Assembly: GCA_903813345.2 (NCBI GenBank)
Contig: CAIIXF020000003.1
Coordinates: 12,972,931-13,036,930 of the forward strand
Source: Owenia fusiformis
Lineage: Eukaryota > Annelida > Polychaeta > Sabellida > Oweniidae
DNA length: 64,000 nucleotides
Direction: 5' to 3'
Part shown: positions 34,434 to 47,476 of the stretch, one piece after another
Layout of the letters: the number at the start of each line of letters is the position of its first letter
How positions within the stretch are numbered: the stretch's first letter is position 1
Position numbers and translations under genes: made by a program
The notes under the pieces: generated by a model
What the model saw: the letters and a program-made list of their open reading frames with translations, nothing else
The model's database searches: none
What the model was told of the DNA's origin: nothing

Positions 34434-34708
34434 CAGGGGCGTAGCTAGCTTTCAGTCGGGGGGGGGGGGGGGGCTGGGGGGGGGGTGCGATCGCCATTTT
34501 TCGGTTTTCAGTCGGGGGAGGGGGCGGCGGCGATCGTGGCTTAAGCGAGGCAAAACAATTTTGTTAAAGATTTGTTTTGAATTTTACAGATTGTTGCAAC
34601 TTCCTTCAAAATTGAGCTAGAAGCTTCAAATAAAAGCCATTTTAAAGCTTTTTTCTTCCTCTATCTATGTCTAATGGTTTCACCCATCTCACCCCCTGGC
34701 TAGGCCTA
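34434..34708. repeat. MITE of the GGCGTAGC / C-run family
   Basis: The left end is GGGGCGTAGCTAGC and the right end is CCCCTGGCTAGGCCTATG. It contains long G-runs, GGTGCGATCGCC, GATTTGTTTTGAATTTTACA and GAGCTAGAAGCTTCAA, shared with 8700-8880. The long G homopolymers may be miscounted in the assembly. Confidence 0.7.
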
Positions 34709-36027
34709 TGAACTGTAATAAATTATATGACGCTAACACATTAAAAGGTTCTATCAATTTGGATCAGATCGAGACCAAGTGACCATGTTTAATGTTTTAC
34801 TCTTAATGACTTTGTGACTCAGTAGGCCTACTTAACAGAAAATCCATTTGTAAGAATATTAGCAATAGTTCTCTGACAAGAAAACCAATACACTACTGCA
34901 CCACGGATCTGTGAAGGGCTATGAATCCTCTCATTAAAGAACAAACAAGCAAATAATATCTTTGCGATTTCTAGTGATTTGCAATGATTTGGAGGTTTAG
35001 ATGAGGCGGGAGGCGGGGTGGGAGGTGAGGCCATTTGATAATACTTAAGTTATTGTGATTGTTAGTACTTCAATTGAAATACTCAATTCTCATTGGTTGA
35101 TGAGCGGTCGACAATATGTACTGTTGACCGCTACTTTTGAAAAAAATGTTTTTTAAATGTTGAATTTTTTTTTAATTTTGAAAAAAGTTGAAAAGATAAG
35201 TTGTTAAAAAATTCCAAATGTTCGATGGTTTGGGTGTTGTCCTCTTTGATGACCAAACGAAGGGATTGACCCGATTGTCACTATCGAGAGGTAGGGGAGG
35301 GGTTGTCTGTCTTTGTAACATTATGGCATGATACCATCCCCCCTTGTTCTGTAAAATTATGATTATAACACTGTGATGCTTACATAACGTATTTTACCCG
35401 ATAGACTATATACATGTAGCTAGAGATTTTTAAAAATGCCCATGTTATATCACGATCAGGAATCTAAATAATCCCCCTGACTAATATGTAATTTATGGAT
35501 CTGGTTAGGTTATCTAAATCTGTCCAAATGTAGAAGCAGCTTGAAAAATGAGTACTTTTTTATGGTTATTAGCTTGAACCCTATCCAAATTCTAGCCTCC
35601 AAGGAACAGATCTATTGTTATTTTAAAACTACATGGAGGACGGGAAAAGATTTATTCTCAGTTGGATCGTACGAGTATATTAGATTCAATTGCGGACCCA
35701 TTCTCTTCTTAAACACATCAAACTGTGAAGTCATTCAGCTGGGTCTTGAAAGATTTTGAAATATTGATCCCCGGTTGGTTGATGAGATCTCGAAAACAGG
35801 TTGCAAAATGCAATTGCGTAATTTACAGTGCTATACATCTTTCGGATGTGTCCCGATCCTGTGAAATATTTGCCGATTTGAGATCTAGGTAGACTCCGGG
35901 GTCACATTTTGTTTTGTACAATTTTATCAACAAAGTTAATGCAAACAAATATATATAATTCGTACTTTTACGTAAACACAGCTTTCCGAATTTTCGTCAA
36001 AGTGACATAAGTACAGAATTATAATTA
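34709..36027. other. intergenic, nothing supported
   Basis: No gene or element ends were recognised. A small imperfect hairpin (GCGGTCGACA / TGTTGACCGC) occurs near 35104-35131. Confidence 0.45.
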
Positions 36028-36110
36028 CTCAGCCAGCTTTTGCCAAGGGGGAGGTGGGGGGGGGCACTTTTCAAAAATTCCAAGGGGTTCATATTTGATA
36101 GATTTGGTCA
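36028..36110. repeat. truncated relative of the 14363 MITE
   Basis: Shares CAGC.AG.TTTGCCAAGGGGG, TTTTCAAAAATT.CCA and GGTTCA.ATTTGA in the same order as 14370-14435. The right half is lost. Confidence 0.6.
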
Positions 36111-36534
36111 TTCATTCACATGTGGTGATGATTGAGTGAGAAATCCTTCCATTTGCACAGTGGGTCAAAATCGGCTATGGGCCAAGTTTTAGACATTGGA
36201 AAAAATCAGTGCAAGGGTTAAGTGCCAATGGAAGCTCCCCTGACTTGAATTCTTGTGACTTTTCTTTTGGAGGTCTCTCAGGAGCATCTGTACTCACAAT
36301 TCCTCCACCAGATATTGCAAAACCTCGAGAAAGAGTTGCCCATGGGCTGCTTTTCTCTGCTTTAACCCACAGATGACTCAGGGCTGAACCATGCATGACG
36401 TGGACAGATGAGCACATCTTTATGTGCAAGAAAGTGGTAGCAATTTGGAGGGGTATTGGATGTATTCTTGCAAGAGTATGAGTATGAACACTTTACTGTC
36501 TATACCACACCTGTCACACCTTCTTCTAATAGCC

Positions 36535-36955
36535 CCTATGCCCGTTGTACTGACTTTTGCAATGTTTAAAACTTGGGGTCCGAGCTGAATTTTTCCCCAC
36601 TTTGCAAAATCAACGATTATTCGGTCAGCCATGACTCCCTGTGAATGAATGATATTCCATTGCAAGGAGGAGTAATCCGGCTTTTTGGTACATTGAATTA
36701 AAAGGATGCAATCAGCATTGGTTTTATGTTTTCTTCCAATATTGCATTGGGCTCCGTACACTGACTTTTGCGATTTTTATAACTTGGCCCAAAGCTAATT
36801 TTGGCGCACTTTGCAAATGGAATGATTACTCGCCCAACCATGACCAAATATCAATGAATGATATATCATTGTAAAGAAGAGACATGTGGCTTTACAGTGC
36901 ATTGAATGAAATCAATGCTGTTATTACTGGTTTTGTGCTTTTCCGAGATAACGAT
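36535..36955. repeat. diverged tandem duplication, ~210-bp unit
   Basis: Two direct copies (about 36540-36750 and 36752-36955) align over TACTGACTTTTGC.AT, CACTTTGCAAA, GATTA.TCG, CAACCATGAC and AATGAATGATAT.CATTG.AA. Identity is roughly two thirds. The minus-strand frame 36420-36761 lies over it and is not supported as a gene. Confidence 0.6.
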
Positions 36956-37208
36956 CTGTTGCGTTTTTTTATACGCACTGTATAGTACGTAAATTTAGCA
37001 AAGGTGAGTGACTATTAATTGTTAGAATAGCTCCTCTATACGACAACAAAATACGTAGCCACCAGTATACTCTTAAATAAGAGTCAAATTATAGTCAGTA
37101 ACCTGATCTTGACAACGGTGAAAAAGAAATATTAGTCCCTTAGGTATAATTCCTCCATGGCAGGCTGATTGAGTCATTTCAATGTAGTAAAAAACTAGCC
37201 TTTGCACC

Positions 37209-37680
37209 GTTCCACAACTAGTTACTTTGACGAAACGTCAATGTAACAAAATGGATGAACTTCCTGGATAGGAGTTTTTTGTTTTCACAATTCAAACTTA
37301 CGTATAAGTCATGTTGCGGATTATCATTTGGCACAAAGTTGGTTTTTAAATATAGCTGTAATTCATGCATTTAGACCATCGTTTTTGTTACATCGTACGT
37401 AAGTCGTCAAAGTAACATACATTTGTGATATTACGGACTTTCGTCAATGTAACAAAAGCGAGGGGCTAAATATATGAATTGCAGCTTCATTTTCGAAAAC
37501 AAATTCCAAATCGAAGAAACTTATTATATAACTTATATAAAACTTATAATATATCTTCTAGCTTTATGCCAAATTATAACCTGCAACTTAACTTAAATCG
37601 AGAAAACAAAAAAAATTTAACCAGGAAGTACATCCATTTTGTAACATTTGACGATTCGTCAGAGTAATTAGTTGTGGAAC
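37209..37680. mobile_element. ~470-bp MITE with ~60-bp inverted repeats (GTTCCACAACTA)
   Basis: The left end GTTCCACAACTAGTTACT and the right end (reverse complement GTTCCACAACTAATTACT) continue matching through ACAAAATGGATG.ACTTCCTGG. CGTCAA.GTAAC motifs recur inside in both orientations. The interior frame at 37479-37667 is not a gene. Confidence 0.8.
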
Positions 37681-37684
37681 AGTG

Positions 37685-39111
37685 AATGGCCGTTACGCGA
37701 CAGAGTTTTTGTTCAATTCTTTAATATTGTGGTAGTTGGTAAAAATGGATGTTACGTTCCCGAATACCAGATTCAGTTATTAGTGCATTATCTCATTTAT
37801 CATTCTATTGGTGTATCACATAAAATATGGCAAATTCATTCTCTTAAACTGCAGTTTTCAAAACTCGGCAACGTGGCGTCAAGCTCGGTCCCAATAATGG
37901 ATACAAGTGATAGTTATAACCAAATTATTAGCTATCCATAAACTATCTGTAGGTGTAGATTGATTGTCACGCACAGACATCATTAACCTAACTCTGCTAA
38001 GATATCCTGCCTGGGTGTCAATTTGGTCCAGAGGGAATTATTATTACAGTTAGGCCTAGTTGTTTTTCCCGCAAAATGTCATCAACAATAATTTTACATC
38101 CATTTTAGTTTTAATAGATATGAACATAGGGCCGGGGACTATACAAGGCTGACAGAGATCCCGTGTCTTATCACAGGACATCGGACGGATGTATAACAAA
38201 TGTTTTTGTTTATTTATTTTGTGTTTATTTTCCTGGATATTGACAGAAATATGAGACAGGGAATTAGTTGTCGAAGAAATATCTTGACCGCCGTATCCTT
38301 TCCATCAACAATAACTCGATTAATTCCACTAATACAGTTGTAATAGGCATTAAGCAAACACAATCCATAATCACAACGTATGAGTTATGTCCCTACTTGT
38401 TAAAACAATAAACGTCTAGACATTGATCATGTCTTGTAATCAAATGTTGAGGCTGCAGTAAATTATTGCGGAAATCTTAAGAAAACATGTTTATGTTTGA
38501 TTTATTATAATCGCCTCATCATTCATCAAGTCACTTCCTGGTAGTAATTGGAGGGCAAAGGCTGGTTTACACGTTTCTTAATTTATCCGAAATGTTTTTC
38601 TCTGACGTAAATGAATGTACTATATATTAGATGCCTGTCGCAAAACAATTTCAAAAACAAGAATTGGCTGATCATGATCTAGTCGGTACAGTAGATTCAA
38701 TGAGAAAACGATGTTACTTAATTGTATGGGGCCTGCTATATGCTATTCGAAAAATCTATCTTAGCCTTCGTAGAGTTAACATAATTCCTCAGAAATTGTA
38801 TATTTTAACAAGAAAACATCTTCTTCAAGAATCGTACGATTTTTACATCAGTACATTCATCCTTCCTGTAGTATGGGTATGGTTATCATAATATATTTGG
38901 TTCTACATTTAACCCCCCCCAAAAAAAAATTGAAAATCATGATCAGAACATTCAGTGATTTTTGTCAGTTATATTATGCAGTGATTGTGCAATGTTCCAT
39001 GTTAAAAGTGTTCGGTCAATGTTCTACAATTGACCATTTTGTATGTAAATGGAAAAAATAGATGGCAATATGGGCGTTGGGTGGGCCATGATACATGTAA
39101 GCTATAACAAG
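37685..39111. other. intergenic, nothing supported
   Basis: Short frames at 37672-37941 and 38631-38891 lack domains and splice context. Confidence 0.45.
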
Positions 39112-39485
39112 AGTCACTCAATTGCTTCATTTATAAGAAGTAATTCCATTTGGATCAAAGTAAAACACCATTTGAATGAAACTATAGGAACTTATTGACA
39201 TACATGTAGGAATTGTGATTTAACATTAAAATTGTGATCTTTACAATGATCTTTTCAACATTGTTTCAATGAGGATTTAGCTCGACCTTTCTAAAAAACA
39301 TGGCAATCTTTGAATATTGAATAAAGGTAAATTACTGTGCAAATCAATTTGGATAGAAGCTTACACACAGAATTCAAATATGTCATCAAACAGAAGAAAA
39401 TGTTGGTCTATAAGGGTTAAAAAATACAGATCTCCTAAAATCTCTTTAAAACGAGAATTTAACGAGAATTAAAAGCTATGTGGAA
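39112..39485 (+). repeat. dispersed repeat R1, copy 1
   Basis: Matches the reverse complement of 58973-59330 over the whole length. Landmarks are AAGTAATTCCATTT, AATTGTGATTT.ACATTAAAA, GAATAAAGGTAAAT, AGATCTCCTAAAATCTC and AACGAGA.TTTAACGAGA. Old, unclassified, no coding potential. Confidence 0.75.
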
Positions 39486-40023
39486 ACTCCTCTGTTTTAC
39501 CACCAAGTTTTTAGTTTAATCCTATACATAAAGAGGGAGCTTCCAGAACATCGACTAAACAGACGCAATGGAAGTCTTCGAATGTCCTTGCACGACCTTT
39601 TTACTACAGTAGACAAGAAGATCTAGACACTCGACAATGAAGATCACACGGCGCCATTGATCCATTGAAATTTCCGGTGCTGCTTGACTTATCGTAAACT
39701 GCATTTCTTTTTTGCTTCCTTCAAGGGCCCCTTCACGGCTTACGACTGTCAACTTAGCTCTGATTTGCACTTTGCCACATCACAGAATGTTTGGTCGTGA
39801 ACATCTACTTGAACAAGTCATGCCATACTATGTCATATCCATCGAGTCACCTTAGATTTTTCAACCTAAGTGATATCCCGGGGAGTGATACGGGTCGGCG
39901 GGTCTATAAAGTAAGATCTCTACTTTTGATTTATCACGCGAGTCTGGGCAACCCATTCTGGTTCTGAAAAAACGAAAGGAACATTTTTTCGGCATCAATA
40001 GGTTGGCCATCCATCGGTTCGTT

Positions 40024-40176
40024 TTATGGAATTTTGGGCCTCACAGAACGAAGCACACTCTTCTCAACGTTATCAATGCAAAGGATGTCGCGGTTTAATC
40101 CGCTTCTGATCCCGTTGAAGGCGGGTTGAAGGCTATCTAGTCCTCTCGCGTTATTTGAATATCCGTACGCTTTGTT
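40024..40176 (-). CDS. orphan 3'-terminal coding exon, unknown gene
   Basis: On the minus strand a strong acceptor with a long pyrimidine run (CCTTTCTCTTTTATCTTAG) is followed by a single open frame of 50 codons ending in TAA. It starts NKAYGYSNNARGLDSLQPAF and ends VLRSVRPKIP; the other two frames close quickly. Base composition is clearly less AT-rich than its surroundings. I do not recognise the family. Upstream exons would lie to the right (higher coordinates), beyond or around the large palindrome at 40375, and none was found. It could also be a processed or dead fragment. A minus-strand frame at 39555-39770 nearby also looks coding-like but has no good acceptor. Confidence 0.38.
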   Translation of the reverse strand, partial: NKAYGYSNNARGLDSLQPAFNGIRSGLNRDILCIDNVEKSVLRSVRPKIP

Positions 40177-40374
40177 CTAAGATAAAAGAGAAAGGAATTA
40201 CTCTTTGTAATTAACACCATATACATGGATCTCATAGGAATAGCATGATGAAAGGCATCTCCATTTCGTTCCGGACATGTCAGTAAGATTAGTGGGTAGA
40301 TACAATTTCACCTGCACTAAAATACTATTCTTGTGTAGTTTCAATTTATAAGATGCGAATCTTGATTTACTTCA

Positions 40375-42026
40375 TTAAAGTCCCCGTCTAAAGTTTGAAA
40401 ATATTTTTTTATCATTCATTTACTATTTGTCAGGACTTAAAAAGTGATTTTAGAAACTTTTGAACAAAAAACATTTTTTGAAAAAAAGTTGTGAGCATTT
40501 CATTTCTCAAATATTCAAATTTCCCGCCATTTTTCAAAAAAAGTTGAAATTTCTTAATCATCAAATATTTCTTAATGCATTTCAAAAAATATTATCTTTT
40601 TAACACCAATGCAAAGATTGAACAAAGGACACACTATTTCAATAATAAAATGCCATATTTAATGGGCCACTTCAATGTTTTAGCATATCAAAAATATTTT
40701 GAAACATTAGTGATGTCACTAAGGTAACCAAAACTCTTTGAAAAAATTGAAATTTTTTTTTCGATGTCAATATTTTCTAAATATGCTGGACCTTCATAAA
40801 AAACAATGTTGATTGTATAACCAGGTTAAAAGGAAGAATAAATTATGTTTTAGATATCATTGTACCATTGGTTTCTATGAGAACTAAAATTTTGAAATGC
40901 ATTTTTCTCAGAACCATTTTCATGCACTGATAAATTCATTTTTCGCTTGTTTATCAACCGATTTTCTTAATTTCTTCGGCAAAAAACATGGGAGGATGAA
41001 TGCTATGCATTGGTATGAATTGTGGCTAGTTAGAAGATATGAGTGACCTCTAAAAGTTGGTTTTAAATAAATTCACAAATTTTGGAACAAAAAGTCTTTC
41101 AAAAACCACTTTTTGAAATTAAAAAAAAAGTTTCACATATCACACTTTGATAAGATTGGGTAAGACTACAATATAAGCCAAAGTGGTTTAAAGGCCCCAT
41201 ATAAAGTTTAAACCACTTTGGCTTATATTGTAGTCTTACCAAATGTTATCAAAGTGTGATATGTGATACTTTTTTTTTAATTTCAAAAAGTGGTTTTTGA
41301 TAGACTTTTTGTTCCAAAATTTGTGAATTTATTTAAAACCAACTTTTAGAGGTCACTCATATCTTCTAATTAGCCAGAATTCATACCAATGCATAGCATT
41401 CATCCTCTCATGCTTTTGCCGAAAAAATTAAGAAAATCGGTTCATAAATAAGCGAGAAATGAACTTATCAGTGCATGAAAATGGTTCTGAGAAAAATGCA
41501 TTTCAAAATTTTAGTTCTCATAGAAACCAATGGTACAATGATATCTAAAACATAATTTATTCTTCCTTTTAACCTGGTTAGACAATCAACATTGGTTTTT
41601 TATGAAAGTCTAACATATTTAGAAAAGATTGACATCGAAAAAGAAATTTCAATTTTTTTCAAAACGTTTTTGGTACCTTAGTGACATCACTAATGTTTCA
41701 AAATATTTTTGATATGCTAAAACATTGAAGTGGCCCATTAAATATGGCATTTTATTATTGAAATAGTGTGTCCTTTGTTCAATCTTTGCATTGGTGTTAA
41801 AAAGATAATCTTTTTTGAAATGCGTTAAAAAATATTTGATGATTAAGAAATTTAAACTTTTTTTGAAAAATGGCGGGAAATTTGAATATTTGAGAAATGA
41901 AATGCTCACAACTTTTTTTTCCAAAAATTTTTTTGGTTCAAAAAGCTCTAAAATCACTTTTTAAGTCATGACAAATAGTAAATAAATGATAAAAAAATAT
42001 TTTCAAACTTTAGACGGGGACTTTAA
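40375..42026. repeat. 1.65-kb near-perfect palindrome
   Basis: The arms at 40375-41190 and 41207-42026 (about 816 and 820 bp) are reverse complements with few differences. The 16-base spacer carries GGCCCCATATAAAG. The outer ends read TTAAAGTCCCCGTCTAAAG and its complement, and the centre repeats ACTACAATATAAGCCAAAGT. The frame at 41649-41957 is part of an arm, not a gene. It has the structure of a foldback element; no target duplication could be fixed. Confidence 0.95.
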
Positions 42027-43825
42027 ACTTTACATGGGGCCTTTAAACATTCAAAATTTAATTAAACGGATATCATATTTGAAGTCTACATGTAAAATTG
42101 CATCTACAAATGTGGTTTAAAAATAAAGTATTTACCAACTTTGAAAATGTGACTTCTCGATCGGGGAGATTCCCCATAGACCCCATGTTACAAAATAACA
42201 AAAAGTGAAATATATTTTCTTATTGTTGAGCAGATAATGTTTTATTTTACTGGACATACTTTCGTTTGTATCCATGATCAGACTCATTTTATGAAAATTG
42301 ATTATCTTAAACTGAAAACTGATAATATTCAAGTTTTAACCAAGGGCGTTACAATACCCGGGAATTTATCTGTTCGTTCAGTACTTGTTTGTGATAGCGC
42401 CCTCTGCAGGTCATTGTGCTTAATAGCCTACTTTTATGCGTGCGCGCCGCAGCTCGTCCATTGAACGAAACGCCATTTCCCGCTGAAATCACCGGGTATT
42501 GATTTTCCCTTGGTTTAACGGGAACGTTCTTATATACCTGCCATGCTAATTAACCCAAATCAGCCACCTGGTGGTGAAACTGGTAACTACATACTCGCAT
42601 CACCACTATACAATTCGTACTCTAGCATACTGTAATTCCTGATAATTCCTACACTTTTGAGTACTGATTTTTCCCATCAGTACAATTACAATTGACTGAA
42701 ATGAATTCTCAACGTCACGAAGTTTCTGAAAATGACCACACAAAACATATTCTTCATAAAGTCTCAATTTTACTGACGTTAATCTCGCGCTATACAGATA
42801 CAATTATGTTCCGATAGGGGTTACGGATAGACATTCCTATTAATTGTATTTGTAGCAATGTGTTTTTCTTATTAACTTTTCTGAGAAGCTAAGTTACTTT
42901 CACCTACGTTCCTATTTTTCTGAGGAGGTCGCTGATTGTTTTTCAATTTATTCAGATTAAGGTAAAAGGTCAATGCCAAGGTCAAATCAAAGTTATTTAA
43001 GTTTCTCAAAGTTTGCCGATACTTAAAAACACGACGCGATTAAAAAGTACATCCCTATTATAGTGTTTACATAATATTTAATATCTCTGTCATACAACAT
43101 CACAATTGACGTGTTGTCGTAATAAGTTGTAATCCAATCCATGACTTTGTCAGAACTAAGGGCAAGTTAATAATTCCCAAATCATTTTAGGCGTTTCTTG
43201 TTTCCTCGTGTTAATCATAATTTCCTTTTATTTGACATATCTTACATCGGAATAAAAAATCACAAAGGCAAATAAAAATTCGAAAACTCATGCTGGATGA
43301 TGAAAATTAAAATGTAAACGTCGTATAAGAGTGTCAATACATGTAGTTGAGCAAATGAGGGTGAACGATTTGACGCTAATATGTACCAATAGAAAGGGGG
43401 AAGTGTCGGGAATATGGTACAGTAATACTACGGACGTCTTTAGGTACAAAATAGATCAGAGATAATGCGTTCTTTACCAGGTGCACTCATTCGTGATCAA
43501 GATTTTTAGTTCGAAAAAGCAACTTGAATCGGCACTAGATAATACCAAAAAGAACAATTTGGCATTTGGCCTTTCCTGGTACATCCATCCAAGTCATTTA
43601 TTTTGCTCATTTAAAAATGAGTCATCAAGTGCAGAATATATTGAAAAACAGATGGCGCCTTTTATAAACATTATTGTTTCATAATGACTTATTTATCAGA
43701 GTTAGGCTCGACATTAAGGATATTGCAGAATAATATAAACACCCTGATAAGCGGCAAGATAGATAAATGATGTAAACCGTGCCCTAATTATGCCACCTAT
43801 TGGCTTTAATGGCATTGCTTCAGTT
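42027..43825. other. intergenic; one MITE inside, otherwise nothing
   Basis: Apart from the element at 42338-42515 no feature was recognised. Confidence 0.45.
42338..42515. mobile_element. 178-bp MITE, AACCAAGGG ends
   Basis: The left side AACCAAGGG ... CAATACCCGGGAA is mirrored by ACCGGGTATTG ... CCCTTGGTTT. The core includes GCGCCCTCTGCAGGTCA and a CG-rich stretch. Confidence 0.6.
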
Positions 43826-44206
43826 TCAGGGCAGAAACATGATTAAGGCTCCATCAAACTCTGCAAAACACAATCAAACTCGAATAGAACATTATAAATT
43901 CTTTCTCACAAAAGGGTAGAAATTATTAATGGATCCATCCAACTCTGTGAAACACAATCACACAGAATTAAATTTATAAATACTGTTTCAGGGCAGAAAT
44001 GATTTAAAATGTGTCCACTGTCCATCCAACCCCGTAAAACACAATTGAATAAAATTGGATTCCCTCTCACAGTATCAGGGTAGAAATGATTAATGGATCC
44101 ATCGAACTCTGTAAAACACAATCAAACAGAAGAAAAGTATGAATTTATTTTTCACGTTTCAGGGCAGAAATGATTAACGGGTACATCCAGCTCTGTACAA
44201 CACAAT
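43826..44206. repeat. degenerate tandem repeat, ~85-bp unit, 4-5 copies
   Basis: Recurring order: CAGGGCAGAAA.GATTAA, GG.TCCATC.AACTCTG, AAAACACAATCAAAC, then an AT-rich filler. A minus-strand frame at 43906-44121 lies in it and is an artefact. Confidence 0.8.
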
Positions 44207-44740
44207 TATTACCACCTAGCCGGTGTTAAAGGGTAGGAGGTCCTATCAAATTATGGTCCTACTCTCCATTGATTTATATGGTGACCTAAATACAACTCTT
44301 TCCCTCATTATTTTATACGCAACCAGGGCCGGTAAGGGCCATTAAGAAAGGGGACCATAACCCCCGGGACCATCATTTCTTTCACACCGGGCCTGTTCTA
44401 GGGGCATTAGTCCTAGTTTAGAAGGCTTTTATTTTATCATATTGACTTGAGCAATATGTGACGTCATAATGGCGGGTTGTAGTGGCGGGACAATATTAGG
44501 GAGCATATAAAATCGAAACGTTAACCTATTATGTATTACCAATCGCCCATACAAATGCATAGCTTAAACAACTTACGTTTGGGCTTAGGTTGTGAAAAAC
44601 AGTGGTAGCTTAAACTCTCTAATGATATTTCAGCCGGTCAACGTTCCCCGGGAAATGAGATATCGTTTAATCCGTATGATTTTCGTTCAGTGGAAATCCG
44701 TTCTTCTATTTCAGCCCTAGGCAAAAACGGTGGTAATAAT
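44207..44740. mobile_element. candidate element with ATTATTACCACC ends
   Basis: ATTATTACCACC at the left and GGTGGTAATAAT at the right are inverted, with a weaker match beyond (TAGCCGGTG against the CCTAGGC region). The interior is more GC-rich than the surroundings, with GGCCGGTAAGGGCC. No open frame of note. Confidence 0.5.
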
Positions 44741-47476
44741 ACTAAAAACGTAATTCCTTCCTTTGAAAGGACGTTATTGTACTATTAATTAGAATAGAAT
44801 AGTATGAAGTCTTACTTCATATTTTTTGAATGAATTATAGTAAAAAATGGATATATAAAAACTTGACATATCAAAAATATTTTGAATAATATTGTAAGCT
44901 TTGATGTAGCCCGTTTGAGCTGTTTTTGATGTCTAATGAAAGATAAAGTACTTGTCGATCCATTGGAAATACTATGATGATCAAAAGTAAGTCTTTATTT
45001 TGCCCAAAATATTGCAAATTCGCATAGTGAGTCTTTAATGTTCACAGAGTAAACTTAACACTTAGCGTACAAAAGAGTTAGACAAAAGAATTCAATTTCT
45101 ACATAAAAATATTTTTTGTTCAAGCATTTAGTGAATTGATATCCAGAAATCTGATTTGCCCAGAATCCACCATTTCCCATAGGTTTACAATTTCATCAAA
45201 TTTGTCATCACTTTTAGAGGCAATGGAATTGAAGTCAAGTTAAATTTTCACCTTTACCATTGGTATTTTGATTGCTGGTTATGTAAATAAAAACTCAAAC
45301 AAAAAGAAGCTTTAACACGTAGTCCAATGAGCGAGCGAGGGTTGTCAAACTTATCGAAGAGAATGTTAACTAGGGATAAACTGAAGGGCGACCTTCGTGC
45401 TTTTGCGTTGTTCTGCGATCGCAGCAGGCACATGTACATATTTCTCAACGATTTATTTTAATCCCCGGGTTTAACCAGGACATTACCAATCATTTTTAAA
45501 TAAATCTTTCAATTTTGTTTACAAATATTGCTACCTGCAAATATAAGATTGTAAATCAAACCAATGTACGCACGTTTCCATGGTTCAACAAGAAGTTAGG
45601 ATTTATTACAAAGGTCTCCACAAAAGAGACATATATTCATCAGGAATTAAATAGAGCTAATAGTAATAGGTATTTTTTTACATCAACGGTGAAAAGTATG
45701 TTAATACGGACTGTCAAATAGTATTAACTTAGAAAATAATTTATTATGATGGATTGAAATTGGTTTAATAATAACTGCATTTTGATAATCATTTGTGATT
45801 TACGAATGATAGTAATAATCGTAAAAATACGTCCTTTGAAAGTATATGGAGTAATGATTAGGAGAACGTTCAACTTTGTGTCTTTCTGAACTGTGGAGAT
45901 CCCTGGTTTTGAACAGATGAAAACGTTGTTATCATCCTTGAACTAATGATAATTTTTGTGTTATCTTGAACTGAGGAGAACTTTGGCATCTTAAAAACTA
46001 CAATGCCTGTATTGTAAAAACAAATGTATACACATGCAGGCACGTACTCAGGGGGTTGCGTAATTTGGGGCCAACATTGTAAAATACTCCCCTGGACTCG
46101 GAATCATTTAAAACCTGACCCCTTTGATAAAAGCTGGCTTTGGCCTGTCCCTGTAATTTGAAATTTCTCAGATGGCCTTTTAGTCTTCGTCCACCATTAC
46201 GCTAATGTTTAAACCTTTTCTTACTAATTACCATATTTATATTCGCATCACCCAACAAACCTAATATAGATGGCATTTACTTATTCACAATCTACTATTG
46301 TTTTATAAATTACTTTCAATACAATGATCAATGACAAAAGATTATCCGGTTATCCGTTGCCATTTAGATTCATGGATAATGCATTGCATTGACCAATGCA
46401 TTTGATAGAGTAGCTGTTCACCGAAGCTCAAGGACGAACATAGAGTTATAAAAACGTTAGAAACAAAACAAATTATACCAATGTTTTCTTAACAATGCAA
46501 CATCCTATTTCCTGAAAACTACATCTGATCAAATGCCATATAACGTTGAAACCGATGATTTATCCTAAAATAAAGTCAGAACTGTTGGAGATTTATGTCG
46601 CCACCTATTAGTAACATATTTGTCTATGTTGTTTTGTGGATCGATAGTGTTCGGCGGTTGGCGTTCAGAGTTTGGCGTCTGTAAAAAATTCTTACAACTG
46701 AAAGATATGGCCGAGTGGCTACGGCTAGATGTAGTAGAGTGGCGCGGGTTGGTTGGAATATCTTGATAGATTACCACAAATACGATTATAGCGGTCCTGT
46801 CTTGGCTTATTGAATTGTTACGAAGTTACGTATGCGGTGCGGAAGTTAGAGAGCAAATGACCATCATTTCAATGTAATAGTTTATGCAGGAAAATTGAGA
46901 ATAGGCCATTGGAGTATTTGTTTCATGCATTTGTAAAACATTACCCACTCATAGGTCATACTTATCGTTAAACCAATAACTCAAATATATGCCCTTGTAC
47001 ACCGATCACCTGTTGAAATTAATACAGGCCGATTTCAACAAATGTAAACGGCGATATATTTAAAATCGTATTCAAGCATGACCACGTCCCAACTTCTTTT
47101 GTTTTCTTTAGAACTAAGCTATGACTGCAGTCTATTCAGTGTTGCGTATCGAACCTTGTTTATTATAAAAATAGTGCAACAACAAGCAGAATTCACACAT
47201 TTACCTTACACTTATTCTCAACTGAAGACATTGAATTTATCTCTTAGGTTTTACATTATAAATATCTTAAGATGCAGAATACGAAAATAGAGGCTTAGGC
47301 CCAACTTTGTATGAATTTTATGAGAATAGTCTGATTTTAGAGAAATGAAAAGAAAAATGTCCACACCCTACACAAAATATTTATGGTTCCCCGGGAATAC
47401 GTATGTGCTGCTTGTATATTAGAATCGTATTCCAGTTACAGAAAGAAGTACATATCATGGTAAACTATATACAACA
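44741..47476. other. intergenic, nothing firmly supported
   Basis: The frames at 45254-45448 and 47078-47290 have no recognisable domain. A tRNA-like stretch lies at 46702-46764. Confidence 0.45.
46702..46764 (+). other. tRNA-like relic
   Basis: AAGATAT and ATATCTT form a perfect 7-bp acceptor-like stem. TGGCCGAGTGG matches the A-box consensus, and GCGCGGGTT resembles the start of a T arm, but the T loop is degenerate and the length (63 nt) is too short for tRNA-Ser/Leu. Probably a pseudogene or chance. Confidence 0.25.

Noticed and set aside
39555-39770. Minus-strand frame with coding-like composition
   Set aside because: No ATG start, no convincing acceptor and no recognised domain; possibly 3' flank of the orphan exon at 40024-40176.
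41649-41957. 102-residue minus-strand frame
   Set aside because: Lies in one arm of the 1.65-kb palindrome; lysine/phenylalanine-rich low-complexity translation of AT-rich DNA.
46702-46764. Possible functional tRNA gene
   Set aside because: The acceptor stem and A box look right, but the T arm is degenerate and the length is too short; kept only as a low-confidence relic.
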